Below are positions 34,720-43,184 of a stretch of 46,296 nt of DNA, piece by piece. The translations under genes were made by a program, and so were the position numbers. A model generated the notes under the pieces. The model was given only the letters and a program-made list of their open reading frames with translations, had not been told where the DNA came from and did not search any database. The DNA is from an uncultured Clostridia bacterium (GTDB taxonomy: Bacteria > Bacillota > Clostridia > TANB77 > CAG-508), in NCBI GenBank assembly GCA_934177485.1, contig CAKPPF010000009.1, forward strand, positions 1 through 46,296. The letters run 5' to 3'. Each line of letters opens with the position of its first letter. Position 1 is the first letter of the stretch.

Positions 34720-36414
34720 TTATAGTGATTTCATTATATCTTTTAAATTAAATTGAACATTTTCAATCCCATTAAAAGAATTAATTTCTAAAGTTCCTAC
34801 TATGTCAACTCTATCTCCTATTAAAAATTCTTCTGCTCTATTTCCCATATTAAATCCCATTGCTGTTATTATATTATTTCCTTCTGATTTTAAAGTTAAC
34901 TTCATATGTTTTCCTTCTGTTAATGACCTTATAGAGTCAACTTTTAGATTTTTAAACATAAATAATGGCATTTTATTTGCTTCTCCATATGGTTCCAACT
35001 TTTCTAAGTCTTTTACATTATTTATTGTTAGTTCTTTATCTTGTATTATTTTATCTATATTTATAATTGGTACAATTTTATCTATTTCACATTCTTTTGA
35101 ATAGTTTTCTAATTCTACTTTAAATTTTTCAAAATTTTCTTTACTTAAACTAAGTCCAACAGCCATTTCATGGCCACCATATTTATTTAAGTACTTACTT
35201 GACTTGCAAAGTCCTTCATGTAGGTCAAATCCAGGTATGCTTCTACCAGAACCTTTTCCGTTTTTTCCGTCAATACATATTAATATTGATGGTTTAAAAT
35301 ACATGTCTGTAATTTTTGAAGCAACAATTCCAATAACACCATGATGCCAATTTTCACCAGATAAAATTATGCAATTCTTATTTTCAATGTTTTCTTCTTC
35401 TATTTTCTTTATTGCATCATTATATATGCTTTTTTCAATTTCTTGTCTTACTTGATTATAATTATTTAGGATATTAGTTAAATTAATTGCATCATTTATA
35501 TTGTCTGTTAAAAAAAGCTTTAATGCTTCCTCAGCATGTCCCATCCTTCCACAAGCATTAATTCTTGGAGCAACTCCAAATGAAATGCACATTGAATTTA
35601 TTTTGTTATATCCTAAGCTGTTTATTAATGTTTTTAATCCTATATTTTTAGTAACTTCTACAAGTTTTAATCCTAGTTTTGCAATTACTCTGTTTTCGTC
35701 TACTAAAGGTACAATATCAGAAATTGTTCCTATAGCAACTAAATCTAAATATTTTAAATATTCTTTTTCATCTAAGTTCATTCTTAAACTTATTGCTTGA
35801 ATAAGTTTAAATACTACTCCAACTCCTGCTAATTGTTTAAATGGGTATACACTTGTTTTTATTTTTGCATCAATAACAGCTATTGCTTTTGGTAATTCTT
35901 CAAGTGGTTCATGATGATCTGTAATAATTGTTTCAATTCCAAGTGAGTTTCCATATGCAACTTCTTCTATTCCAGATATTCCACAGTCAACTGTTATCAT
36001 TAGTTTATAACCTGACTTAGCAATCTTTTCAACAGCATCTTTATTTAATCCATATCCTTCTTCTAGTCTATTTGGTATAACTTGTTCTACTTCAACTCCT
36101 CTTGCTTCTAGAAACTTTTTAAGAACACATATACTTGTAATTCCGTCTACATCATAATCGCCATATATCATTATCTTTTCTTTATTATTAATAGCTTTTA
36201 TAATTCTATTAACAGCTATTTCCATATCTGGTAGTAAAAACGGATCATAAAAATCTTTTCTTGTTGGATTTAAAAATACATTTAATTTTTCCTCATTTTG
36301 TGCAATATCTCTACCTACTAATATGCTTGATAATAAGTCTGTTAAATTATATTTTTCTTTAATTTTATTTACCTTATTTACATCTACTTCATTACATACC
36401 CATTTTTTATTCAT
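34720..36414 (-). CDS. recJ: Single-stranded-DNA-specific exonuclease RecJ
   Basis: The 564-residue protein has the DHH phosphoesterase motifs: IYGDYDVDGITS (D86, D88, D90), TVDCGISG, ITDHHEP, and the DHHA1 GGHEMAVGLS motif near residue 415, followed by an OB-like C-terminal part. It degrades single strands 5' to 3' in recombination and mismatch repair. ATG 36414 follows AAGGAGC; the frame continues to 36501 but without a ribosome binding site and with non-family sequence. It opens the recJ-rsh-MBL-hisS cluster. Confidence 0.96.
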   Translation of the reverse strand: MNKKWVCNEVDVNKVNKIKEKYNLTDLLSSILVGRDIAQNEEKLNVFLNPTRKDFYDPFLLPDMEIAVNRIIKAINNKEKIMIYGDYDVDGITSICVLKKFLEARGVEVEQVIPNRLEEGYGLNKDAVEKIAKSGYKLMITVDCGISGIEEVAYGNSLGIETIITDHHEPLEELPKAIAVIDAKIKTSVYPFKQLAGVGVVFKLIQAISLRMNLDEKEYLKYLDLVAIGTISDIVPLVDENRVIAKLGLKLVEVTKNIGLKTLINSLGYNKINSMCISFGVAPRINACGRMGHAEEALKLFLTDNINDAINLTNILNNYNQVRQEIEKSIYNDAIKKIEEENIENKNCIILSGENWHHGVIGIVASKITDMYFKPSILICIDGKNGKGSGRSIPGFDLHEGLCKSSKYLNKYGGHEMAVGLSLSKENFEKFKVELENYSKECEIDKIVPIINIDKIIQDKELTINNVKDLEKLEPYGEANKMPLFMFKNLKVDSIRSLTEGKHMKLTLKSEGNNIITAMGFNMGNRAEEFLIGDRVDIVGTLEINSFNGIENVQFNLKDIMKSL

Positions 36415-36524
36415 ATATAGCTCCTTAAATAAACAATTTCTTCTATATTTTATACTATTTAACGTTTTTTTACAATATATAAATAACAAAATACAATACA
36501 AATTATTACTAGATAATGGTTTAG

Positions 36525-36598
36525 AAAAAATTAATTAATTTCAATATTAGGTAGGCAATGTAGTGGTAGGTCTTGTGTTTGCCCGTTATGCCAAACAC
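36525..36598 (+). repeat. Dispersed intergenic element, family B, copy 5
   Basis: AAAAAATTAATTAATT is followed by GGCAATGTAGTGGTAGGTC and TTGTG. Here the closing arm is altered and instead GTGTTTG (36575-36581) pairs with CAAACAC (36592-36598). Confidence 0.65.
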
Positions 36599-36614
36599 TC
36601 ATTAAGCATAAAAA

Positions 36615-36660
36615 TTGGGTAGAACAAATAACAACTAAAATGTTCTTTTGTCCTGCCCAA
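36615..36660 (-). terminator. Terminator of the Yip1-like gene
   Basis: On the minus strand TTGGGCAGGACAAA pairs with TTTGTTCTACCCAA through G-U pairs; TTTTT follows. Confidence 0.75.
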
Positions 36661-36665
36661 TTTTT

Positions 36666-37346
36666 TTAAATATATATTCCTAATAATCTTATTACAATAT
36701 AAGCAACTTGATATAATGCTTGAATTAAAACAAATTTTTTTATAAATTCATTATCTTCCTTGTTTCCGAATACTGCTTTAAATCCAAAGTAGCTAAGTAC
36801 AATTGATACAGCAAAACATAAATTAGCAAAAGGAATTGTAATTCTTGAAATATTACTACTAATTAAAGTTAACAAAGATACAACTGAAGCAATTATTGTT
36901 GGTAAATAGCAAACAGTAACTGTTGATATAATTGTAGTTAAAGACTTTTTGTTATCTTTATTTAATAGTAAAGCAATAACAGCATATACTAAAATGCCTA
37001 TTATAGGAGCTGCAATTTTCTTTATTACATTTAAAATATTTTTAAATGCTCTTGCAAATCCCCAAAGAGAAATTGTTGAATAAGAAGATTCAATAAATAT
37101 TGCAAGTACCCATATTACTAATAAAAATAGTGCCGTTTTAAAATATTTTCCAGAATCATCTTCTGCAACTTCTTTAATTTTCTCAAGTGGTTTTTTAAAC
37201 ATTTCAGTAACAAATCCTTTGGTGTGTTTGGTTTCTTCTTTGATATTCACTCCTTTAACACTTTCTTTTACTTTTTTAGCCGTTTCTACAGTTTCATTTT
37301 TCAAATTTTCTGTATCAACTTTGAATTTTTCTTCATTTTCTTCCAT
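36666..37346 (-). CDS. Yip1-like multi-pass membrane protein
   Basis: The 226-residue protein has a charged, helical N-terminal tail (about 1-70, rich in E, K, T and V) and then about five membrane segments (from about 72 on). The spacing resembles the Yip1 domain of bacterial membrane proteins of unknown role. No catalytic motif is visible. It is monocistronic, between a terminator and pfkA. Confidence in the family is moderate. Confidence 0.6.
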   Translation of the reverse strand: MEENEEKFKVDTENLKNETVETAKKVKESVKGVNIKEETKHTKGFVTEMFKKPLEKIKEVAEDDSGKYFKTALFLLVIWVLAIFIESSYSTISLWGFARAFKNILNVIKKIAAPIIGILVYAVIALLLNKDNKKSLTTIISTVTVCYLPTIIASVVSLLTLISSNISRITIPFANLCFAVSIVLSYFGFKAVFGNKEDNEFIKKFVLIQALYQVAYIVIRLLGIYI

Positions 37347-37403
37347 TTTTTATCTCCTTTATTTTTATATATTATATTATAATATATTCACAAATTAATT
37401 TGT

Positions 37404-38540
37404 TTATTCACCAAAAGAAATTCCAATATCTTTTGCAGTTTTATATAAATCATGATCCTTTGTAACTTTCCTTATATTGCTTTCCGCAGTGTTACCAGAA
37501 ACAGCACCAATCTGTTTATTATTTCCTACTACGTCTTCTAAAGAAACATAATCTAATTTTCCATTTTTTATTACTGTTAATACTCCAAATTTTTCTTCCA
37601 TTGCAAGTTCCATTGCTTTTGCACCATATTTAGTAGATAATACTCTATCAAATGCAGTTGGTGTTCCCCCTCTTTGCATATATCCAAGTGTTGTATTTCT
37701 TGCCTCGAGTCCAGTTAGAGCCTCTAATTCTTTTGCTACCCTTTCTCCAACACCTCCAAGTTTTGTGTTATCAACTCCAATTCCATTATTTCTTATGTTT
37801 TCTACTGTTATTGTTCCACCTTTTGGCATAGCACCTTCTGCAACAACTACTACACTAAATCTTTTTCCCATTTTCTTTCTCTGCTCTATTTTTTGAGCTG
37901 CGACATTAATATCATATGGAACTTCAGGAATTAAGCACACATCAGCTCCACCAGCAATAGATGATTCAAGTGCTATCCAACCAGCATATCTTCCCATAAC
38001 TTCAAGAACCATTATTCTATGATGAGTTTCACCTGTTGAGTGTAATCTATCAAGTGCTTCTGTTGCAACTGATACAGCTGTATTATATCCAAAAGTTATT
38101 TCTGTACATGCAACATCATTATCTATTGTTTTTGGTATTCCTATTATTTTTAATCCTTTTAATGAAAAATCTCTAGCTGATTTTTGTGTGCCATCTCCCC
38201 CAAGAGTAAAAATACAATCAAATCCATCTTTTTTTACATTTTCAACGCATAAGTCGGATAAGTCTTTGTATACAACTTCTCCATTTTCTTCAACTTTGTA
38301 ATTAAAAACGTTCGCATTAGTAGAAGAACCAATTATAGATCCTCCTTTTTGTAAAATTCCTGAAGCGGTTGTTGCAGAATCTAATTTAATATATTCATTT
38401 TTTAATAAACCTCTATAACCTTCTATAAATCCATAGCATTCAATTCCATTGTTTTCTGCTGTTTTAACTATACCTCTTATAACAGCATTAAATCCTGAAA
38501 CATCTCCTCCATTAGCTAATATTGCAACTTTTTTTATCAT
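37404..38540 (-). CDS. pfkA: 6-phosphofructokinase, group III-like
   Basis: The 378-residue protein has the PFK core with GGDVSGFNAV (11-20), GGDGT (114-118) and PKTIDND (136-142), plus the catalytic MGRYAGWIA segment. In PFK families a glycine in GGDG fits ATP use, while a lysine in PKTIDND is usual in PPi-using and group III enzymes; the combination is seen in ATP-dependent enzymes of the latter group that lack classic allosteric control. It makes fructose-1,6-bisphosphate. The phosphoryl donor should be tested rather than assumed. Confidence 0.9.
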   Translation of the reverse strand: MIKKVAILANGGDVSGFNAVIRGIVKTAENNGIECYGFIEGYRGLLKNEYIKLDSATTASGILQKGGSIIGSSTNANVFNYKVEENGEVVYKDLSDLCVENVKKDGFDCIFTLGGDGTQKSARDFSLKGLKIIGIPKTIDNDVACTEITFGYNTAVSVATEALDRLHSTGETHHRIMVLEVMGRYAGWIALESSIAGGADVCLIPEVPYDINVAAQKIEQRKKMGKRFSVVVVAEGAMPKGGTITVENIRNNGIGVDNTKLGGVGERVAKELEALTGLEARNTTLGYMQRGGTPTAFDRVLSTKYGAKAMELAMEEKFGVLTVIKNGKLDYVSLEDVVGNNKQIGAVSGNTAESNIRKVTKDHDLYKTAKDIGISFGE

Positions 38541-38629
38541 TTTTCTCTCCTTATTTCTTAATAATATATACTTATTATATCAATAATAAATTAAATTACA
38601 ATATTTTTTTATTTTTTTGTTTATATTTT

Positions 38630-38941
38630 TTATATGCTTTCAATACCACCTTTTAAATTAAATACATTAGTATATCCCATATCATCTAATATTTGTGCAG
38701 CCCTTTTGCTTCTAGAACCTTTCTGGCAGTATACCAATATATTTTTATTCTTTGAAGCAACATATCTATTTATATTTTTATTTAGTTCTGGAAGCGGAAT
38801 ATTTATTGCACCATTTATATGTCCTTCAGAAAACTCTCTTCTACTCCTTACATCTATAATTGTATATTGTTTTAAATCTATATTTGAATATTCAACCTCT
38901 GATATCTTTCTGTAGTTTTTCCACAATTTTTTTATATTCAT
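38630..38941 (-). CDS. Single-domain rhodanese-like protein
   Basis: The 103-residue protein is a lone rhodanese domain with active-site loop YCQKGSRSKRA (C72) and the IIDVRSRREFSEGHI segment (28-42). It probably carries persulfide sulfur in the cytoplasm. It starts with a membrane-free basic helix. Downstream is pfkA, 89 bases away; upstream is a long non-coding region. Confidence 0.9.
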   Translation of the reverse strand: MNIKKLWKNYRKISEVEYSNIDLKQYTIIDVRSRREFSEGHINGAINIPLPELNKNINRYVASKNKNILVYCQKGSRSKRAAQILDDMGYTNVFNLKGGIESI

Positions 38942-39194
38942 AAATTAATTCACATTCTTTCTATATAGTATAATACTATATATTATGATATTTGTAATAT
39001 TTTTGTAATGTTGTATATAAATTAGAAAAATTGCATTGTAGAGTTGTTATCTTGTGTAGATGTTGATATTTCTAGTGTTTTCGTATTCTTTGCTTTTGAA
39101 ATATTACAAAAATATTTCTATTTCTTTACATTTTGCTTTCAAACCAATTATTTATGTAATCCTTTTTTGTTTACATATTTCCGTTGTATTATAC

Positions 39195-39224
39195 TGTGGA
39201 AATTGTGGATAACTCTGTGAATAA
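39195..39224 (+). promoter_or_regulatory. Cluster of DnaA-box-like sites
   Basis: TGTGGATAA (39204-39212) is an exact DnaA box (complement TTATCCACA). TGTGAATAA (39216-39224) differs in one base and TGTGGAAAT (39195-39203) in two. They have the same orientation and are 9 to 12 bases apart. Confidence 0.6.
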
Positions 39225-39387
39225 CTTAAAATGCTCATTTTTTTATGATAATTATTCACCTTAAAATAATTTTATAGTTTACATTTTTATTTAATTTTTT
39301 GTTTTTATATTTTATGTGTACTTATTTTGGTATAGAATAGCTTTCTATATTATATTGCTATGTCTTGTGCATGATCACACAATGAAA

Positions 39388-39452
39388 AGTCTCAAACAGA
39401 TTGCGTTTGGCTATTTTTATATGGTAGGAAATAAATATTTCCCTGTTATATG
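39388..39452 (+). repeat. Degenerate family A element
   Basis: AGTCTCAAACAGATTGCG, GCTATTTTTATATGGTAGG and the palindrome GGAAATAAATATTTCC align with connector plus hairpin II of copy 2. Confidence 0.55.
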
Positions 39453-39456
39453 AAAA

Positions 39457-39479
39457 AAAGCTTATATTTCATAAGCTTT
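39457..39479 (-). terminator. Terminator overlapping the plsC stop
   Basis: AAAGCTTA/TAAGCTTT with loop TATTTCA; the minus strand continues with a run of T. The stem includes the stop codon of plsC. Confidence 0.8.
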
Positions 39480-40071
39480 CTTTACTAATAATTTGTTTTA
39501 AATCTCCAAATATTTCCTCAGTAATTTTAGTACTGATTAAGTCTAAGGTCTCCTTTTCTGGCTTTTTAGATTTATAACTTGAAAAATCTAATGGTTTTCC
39601 ATAATAAATTTTAACTTTTGTAAACGGTTTGAAATTCCCTTCTATTTTAACCGGAATAACTTGTACTCCAGTTCTTGCAGCTAAATAAGCTGGTCCGTTT
39701 TGTATTTTTCCATTTTTAATTATTCCGTTTCTAGTTCCTTCTGGAAAAATTGCCAATATTTTATTGTCATTTAAAACTTTAATTGATTTTTTTATAGATT
39801 CTATATCTTTTTTTTCTCTCTTTACAGGAAATATATTAGTCTTGTTAGCAAACCAATATATAAATTTATTTCTAAATAGCTCTTCTTTTGCCATCATATA
39901 CATTTCTCGTTTGGTAGCTGTATATAAAATTGGTGGATCCCAATTACTAGTATGATTTGCGCACATTATATATGGTTTATCTTTTTCAATATTTTCTTGT
40001 CCGTATGTTTGTACTCTAAATACCACCAAAGTAAATATTCTTACTAAAAATTTAACAATCACCCTTACCAT
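39469..40071 (-). CDS. plsC: 1-acyl-sn-glycerol-3-phosphate acyltransferase
   Basis: The 200-residue protein has an N-terminal hydrophobic anchor, the NHTSNWDP box (HX4D, about 38-45) and FPEGTRNG (about 109-116), the two catalytic motifs of PlsC. It acylates lysophosphatidate to phosphatidate, following PlsY. It overlaps the end of cmk by 20 bases, a common cmk-plsC arrangement in Firmicutes, so the two are translated together. Confidence 0.95.
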   Translation of the reverse strand: MVRVIVKFLVRIFTLVVFRVQTYGQENIEKDKPYIMCANHTSNWDPPILYTATKREMYMMAKEELFRNKFIYWFANKTNIFPVKREKKDIESIKKSIKVLNDNKILAIFPEGTRNGIIKNGKIQNGPAYLAARTGVQVIPVKIEGNFKPFTKVKIYYGKPLDFSSYKSKKPEKETLDLISTKITEEIFGDLKQIISKESL

Positions 40072-40747
40072 TATTATAATCTCCTGTTTTTTCTTTAATT
40101 ATTTTTAACACTTCTTGTTTTACTTCTTCTATTGTTAAATTTGTACTATCAACCAATATAGCATCATCTGCTTTTCTTAACGGACTAATTTTACGAGTTG
40201 TTTCTAAAATATGTCTTTGCTTAATATTTTCTAAGACTTCTTCATAGCTTTCGTTTATACCTTTTTCTAAATTTTGTTTATATCGTCTATTTGCTCTCTC
40301 TTCAATTGATGCATCTAAATAAATTTTTACATTTGCATCTGGAAATATTGTTGTTCCTATATCTCTTCCTTCCATTATTATATTTCCTAACTTTTTCATT
40401 TCTTGTTGTAGCTTTGTCATTTTATCTCTAACACATTTAATAGCAGCATATTTTGCAACATTCTCATCAACAACCGGTGTTCTAATTTCCTTTGAAACAT
40501 CATCATTATTTAATATTGTTATTATTTCGCCGTTTTCTCTCTTAAATTTAATATCTATATTTTCTAATATATTTTCAATTCCACTAATATCATCAACACT
40601 AATGTTATTTCTTAAGCATGCAAGAGTAACACATCTGTACATTGCTCCTGTATCTATATTTATTAATCCTAGCTCTTCAGCTACTAATTTAGTTATTGTT
40701 CCTTTACCTGTACCTGCAGGTCCATCTATTGCTACAATAAAACTCAT
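40052..40747 (-). CDS. cmk: Cytidylate kinase
   Basis: The 231-residue protein has the P-loop GPAGTGKG (8-15), the INIDTGAMYRC segment (about 30-40) and MEGRDIGTTIFPDA (about 122-135). It phosphorylates CMP and dCMP with ATP. The start lies four bases after the P-loop/Asp23 gene, with GGAGG inside the end of that gene, so the three genes form one unit. Confidence 0.97.
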   Translation of the reverse strand: MSFIVAIDGPAGTGKGTITKLVAEELGLINIDTGAMYRCVTLACLRNNISVDDISGIENILENIDIKFKRENGEIITILNNDDVSKEIRTPVVDENVAKYAAIKCVRDKMTKLQQEMKKLGNIIMEGRDIGTTIFPDANVKIYLDASIEERANRRYKQNLEKGINESYEEVLENIKQRHILETTRKISPLRKADDAILVDSTNLTIEEVKQEVLKIIKEKTGDYNNGKGDC

Positions 40748-40751
40748 CTTA

Positions 40752-41639
40752 TTATTCCTCCTTTTTTTCCTCTTTAATTTTTATTCCTTTTGCAACTATA
40801 TCAATTTTTTGAACATTCATCGTTGTTAATTTTTCAATTTCTTTTTTAGTCTTATTCTTAAATTCTACTAATCCATTTGCAATATTATATCCGTAATTCA
40901 CTATTACTTCCATATATATATATGGTCCCTCGGGTGACTTATCAACTCTAATTTTTGTTATTCTATCAATAAAATCTGTTTTACTTGCCAAATATTCAGC
41001 TATTTGTCTAAAAACAGTATCTGATATTGTGAAATTCCCCAAATAACTAAATGTAGGTCTAATAATTGATTTTTCAGATATATATGGTGTTTTTCCTTTT
41101 CCTTTAGTTTTAAATATTTGTAATGGGTCAAGTATATACCCTGAAAAATCTTTTTTAATTTCAAATGTAGGAACAGGAATAACATGTTTTCCTTCAATCG
41201 TTCTAATTCGTTTTGCTGTTTCCATTTCTTCACGGCTTGCAATTTCGTTTATATAAATTGTTTTTTCAATTTTAGGTAGGTTTAAATTTTCAGCAATTTT
41301 TTCAACCATTCCATCAGAGGTACCAAGTATTAAAATACTTTCAGGTTTGTATTTTTTTATTGCCTTTCTTACTTCTTGTTTTTCCTCCTCTGTTAAAAAA
41401 AGTGCATGTTTAACTGTTTCTATTTTGGTAGGAGCTTTTTTGGCTGAGTTTCCCGCTATAACTTCGTTATCTTTTATAAATAGTCCATCATCTATTATAT
41501 AATGGATATCATACTCACCAGCAACCATTTGGGCTCTATAACTTTTGCCAGTACCAGATGGTCCAACAAAGGCATAAACTTTTATTTTATTATTGAAATT
41601 GAAATTAAAATTTATATCGATATTTTTATTTAAGTTCAT
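40752..41639 (-). CDS. P-loop NTPase fused to an Asp23-like domain
   Basis: The 295-residue protein has a P-loop GPSGTGKS (26-33) followed by an adenylate/shikimate-kinase-like core (YIIDDGLFI, then LILGTSDGMVEKIA). After a linker, residues about 193-290 (GNFTISDTVFRQIAEYLA, then MEVIVNYGYN and QKIDIVAKGIKI) resemble the Asp23/Gls24 domain of alkaline-shock proteins, which bind membrane and cell envelope. The fusion with a nucleotide-binding domain is unusual. It leads the cmk-plsC operon. No function can be stated; a membrane-associated regulator is one idea. Confidence 0.75.
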   Translation of the reverse strand: MNLNKNIDINFNFNFNNKIKVYAFVGPSGTGKSYRAQMVAGEYDIHYIIDDGLFIKDNEVIAGNSAKKAPTKIETVKHALFLTEEEKQEVRKAIKKYKPESILILGTSDGMVEKIAENLNLPKIEKTIYINEIASREEMETAKRIRTIEGKHVIPVPTFEIKKDFSGYILDPLQIFKTKGKGKTPYISEKSIIRPTFSYLGNFTISDTVFRQIAEYLASKTDFIDRITKIRVDKSPEGPYIYMEVIVNYGYNIANGLVEFKNKTKKEIEKLTTMNVQKIDIVAKGIKIKEEKKEE

Positions 41640-41726
41640 ATTTAATCTCCTATATAAAATGTATGGTTATATTATATAATTAAAATCTAAAAAAATAAAT
41701 ACTTTTTTTAAATTTATGCTTATATA

Positions 41727-41778
41727 GCGATTATAGCATTTTATATAGTAGGAATTTCGGAGAAATTTCCTACTATAT
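41727..41778 (+). repeat. Dispersed intergenic element, family A, connector and hairpin II only
   Basis: GCGATTATAGCATTTTA is followed by arms TATATAGTAGGAA and TTCCTACTATATA around TTTCGGAGAAA. Hairpin II is almost identical to that at 23020, with one changed base pair at the base matched on both arms (CTATAG versus TATATAG context). Hairpin I is absent. Confidence 0.8.
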
Positions 41779-41780
41779 AA

Positions 41781-41814
41781 AAAAGAAGTAAACATATGGA
41801 TTCTTGTTTACTTC
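41781..41814 (-). terminator. Terminator of the glycosyltransferase gene
   Basis: Arms GAAGTAAACA and TGTTTACTTC, ten bases each; the minus strand continues CTTTTTT. Confidence 0.85.
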
Positions 41815-41839
41815 CTTTTATATTTTAAAAATTATATAA

Positions 41840-43087
41840 CTAAATATGTTCTTCAATTTTTGCCATTTCATTTATATTAATACTTCTTACATGTTCAATT
41901 TTTTCCCATGTAGTTTCTCTTTTAAATAAACATTTAAAGTTTATTAAAAGCCAAGAGCCTAAGAACAATGGATAGCAAATTAACCCTTTTACCATAGGTC
42001 TAATTGGTTTATGTTCCATTTTCATTATAAGCATTGCTGTAAATACTGGTAATAGAAATGTTGGTATTACATATCTTACATAACTTTCCATTAATTGTAC
42101 TAGTGAAAGTCCACTTCCTAAATATAGCAAAGAGTTTATAAGTAGTAAAGCAATTGAAGCTACAAATATTGGTATACTTCCAACAATATATAGTAATCCA
42201 TCAAAATTCATTACTGTTTTGTGTTCTTTAACTGCTAAAGCTAATTTAGTAGTATATTCTTTCATACATTGAATATGTCCAACTGTCCATCTTGAACGTT
42301 GTGACCAAGATTGTTTAAAGTCTACTGGTTGTTCATCATATACTATAGCATCTCTTGCCCAACCTAATTTCTTTCCTTTTATTATTTGTTTCAATGAAAA
42401 TTCTATATCTTCTGTTAATGTTTTAGTATTCCATCCTTCTGGCTTAATTTGGTCAAATCTTACCATAAATCCAGTACCATTTATTAATGGTGATAGTCCA
42501 ATATTGTATCTTGCTAAATGATAAAATCTGTTCATTGTCCAATAAAAAATTGCATATCCAGCTGTTACCCAACTATCTGTTGGATTTTTTATATCTCTGT
42601 ACCCTTGAACTACAGTTTCACCTTGACATAGTTTTTTATTCATATTTTTAATAAAATTTATATCAACAACATTGTCTGCATCAAATATACAAAAAGCATC
42701 ATATGGTGCATCTTCTTCTATTTTTTGTGCTAGGAACCAGTTTAGTGCTGCTCCTTTTGTTTTATGCATAGAATCAAATCTTTCATATACAATAGCTCCT
42801 GCATTTTTTGCTATTTGTGCTGTTTTATCAGTACAATTGTCAGCTATAACATAAATATCATATAATTCTTTTGGATAATCTTGTTTTTTTAAGCTTTTTA
42901 TTAAATTTTCCACAACATTTTCTTCGTTATGTGCTGGTATAATTGCCATAAATCTGTGATTTTTGTTTTCTAATAATGGTTTATCTTTGAAATTAATTAA
43001 TGCACATATACTTATAGCAAATTGATATATCCAAAATATTGTTGTTATCCATATAAGTGCTTGTTGCACAATATACAAAAACTCCAT
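41840..43087 (-). CDS. Membrane GT2 glycosyltransferase (processive type)
   Basis: The 415-residue protein has one N-terminal membrane segment (about 5-30), a GT2 domain with AIIPAHNEE (48-56), DADN (136-139), TED (225-227) and QRSRW (263-267), and three or four C-terminal membrane segments. These four motifs are those of processive enzymes such as cellulose, chitin and poly-N-acetylglucosamine synthases. It probably makes a surface polysaccharide from a UDP sugar. No export or modification genes are adjacent, so the product is unknown. It is monocistronic. Confidence 0.88.
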   Translation of the reverse strand: MEFLYIVQQALIWITTIFWIYQFAISICALINFKDKPLLENKNHRFMAIIPAHNEENVVENLIKSLKKQDYPKELYDIYVIADNCTDKTAQIAKNAGAIVYERFDSMHKTKGAALNWFLAQKIEEDAPYDAFCIFDADNVVDINFIKNMNKKLCQGETVVQGYRDIKNPTDSWVTAGYAIFYWTMNRFYHLARYNIGLSPLINGTGFMVRFDQIKPEGWNTKTLTEDIEFSLKQIIKGKKLGWARDAIVYDEQPVDFKQSWSQRSRWTVGHIQCMKEYTTKLALAVKEHKTVMNFDGLLYIVGSIPIFVASIALLLINSLLYLGSGLSLVQLMESYVRYVIPTFLLPVFTAMLIMKMEHKPIRPMVKGLICYPLFLGSWLLINFKCLFKRETTWEKIEHVRSININEMAKIEEHI

Positions 43088-43184
43088 TTTTTTACTCCTA
43101 TTATTTATATATTTTATACAATTATATTATTTGCACTTTTCTATTATACTACAATTAATAAAAAAGTGCAAATTTTGGTAAAAA

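Larger units (their letters stand above)
38942..39456. other. Long intergenic region with DnaA-box-like sites and a family A relic
   Basis: More than 500 bases without a plausible gene lie between two minus-strand genes. It contains a cluster of DnaA-box-like 9-mers (39195-39224), AT-rich flanks on both sides, and a degenerate family A element (39388-39452). No RNA gene was recognised. Confidence 0.6.

Noticed and set aside
39195..39224. Chromosomal origin of replication
   Set aside because: DnaA-like boxes are present, but no dnaA, dnaN or other origin-linked gene is nearby and gene direction does not change, so only a possible DnaA-binding site is reported.
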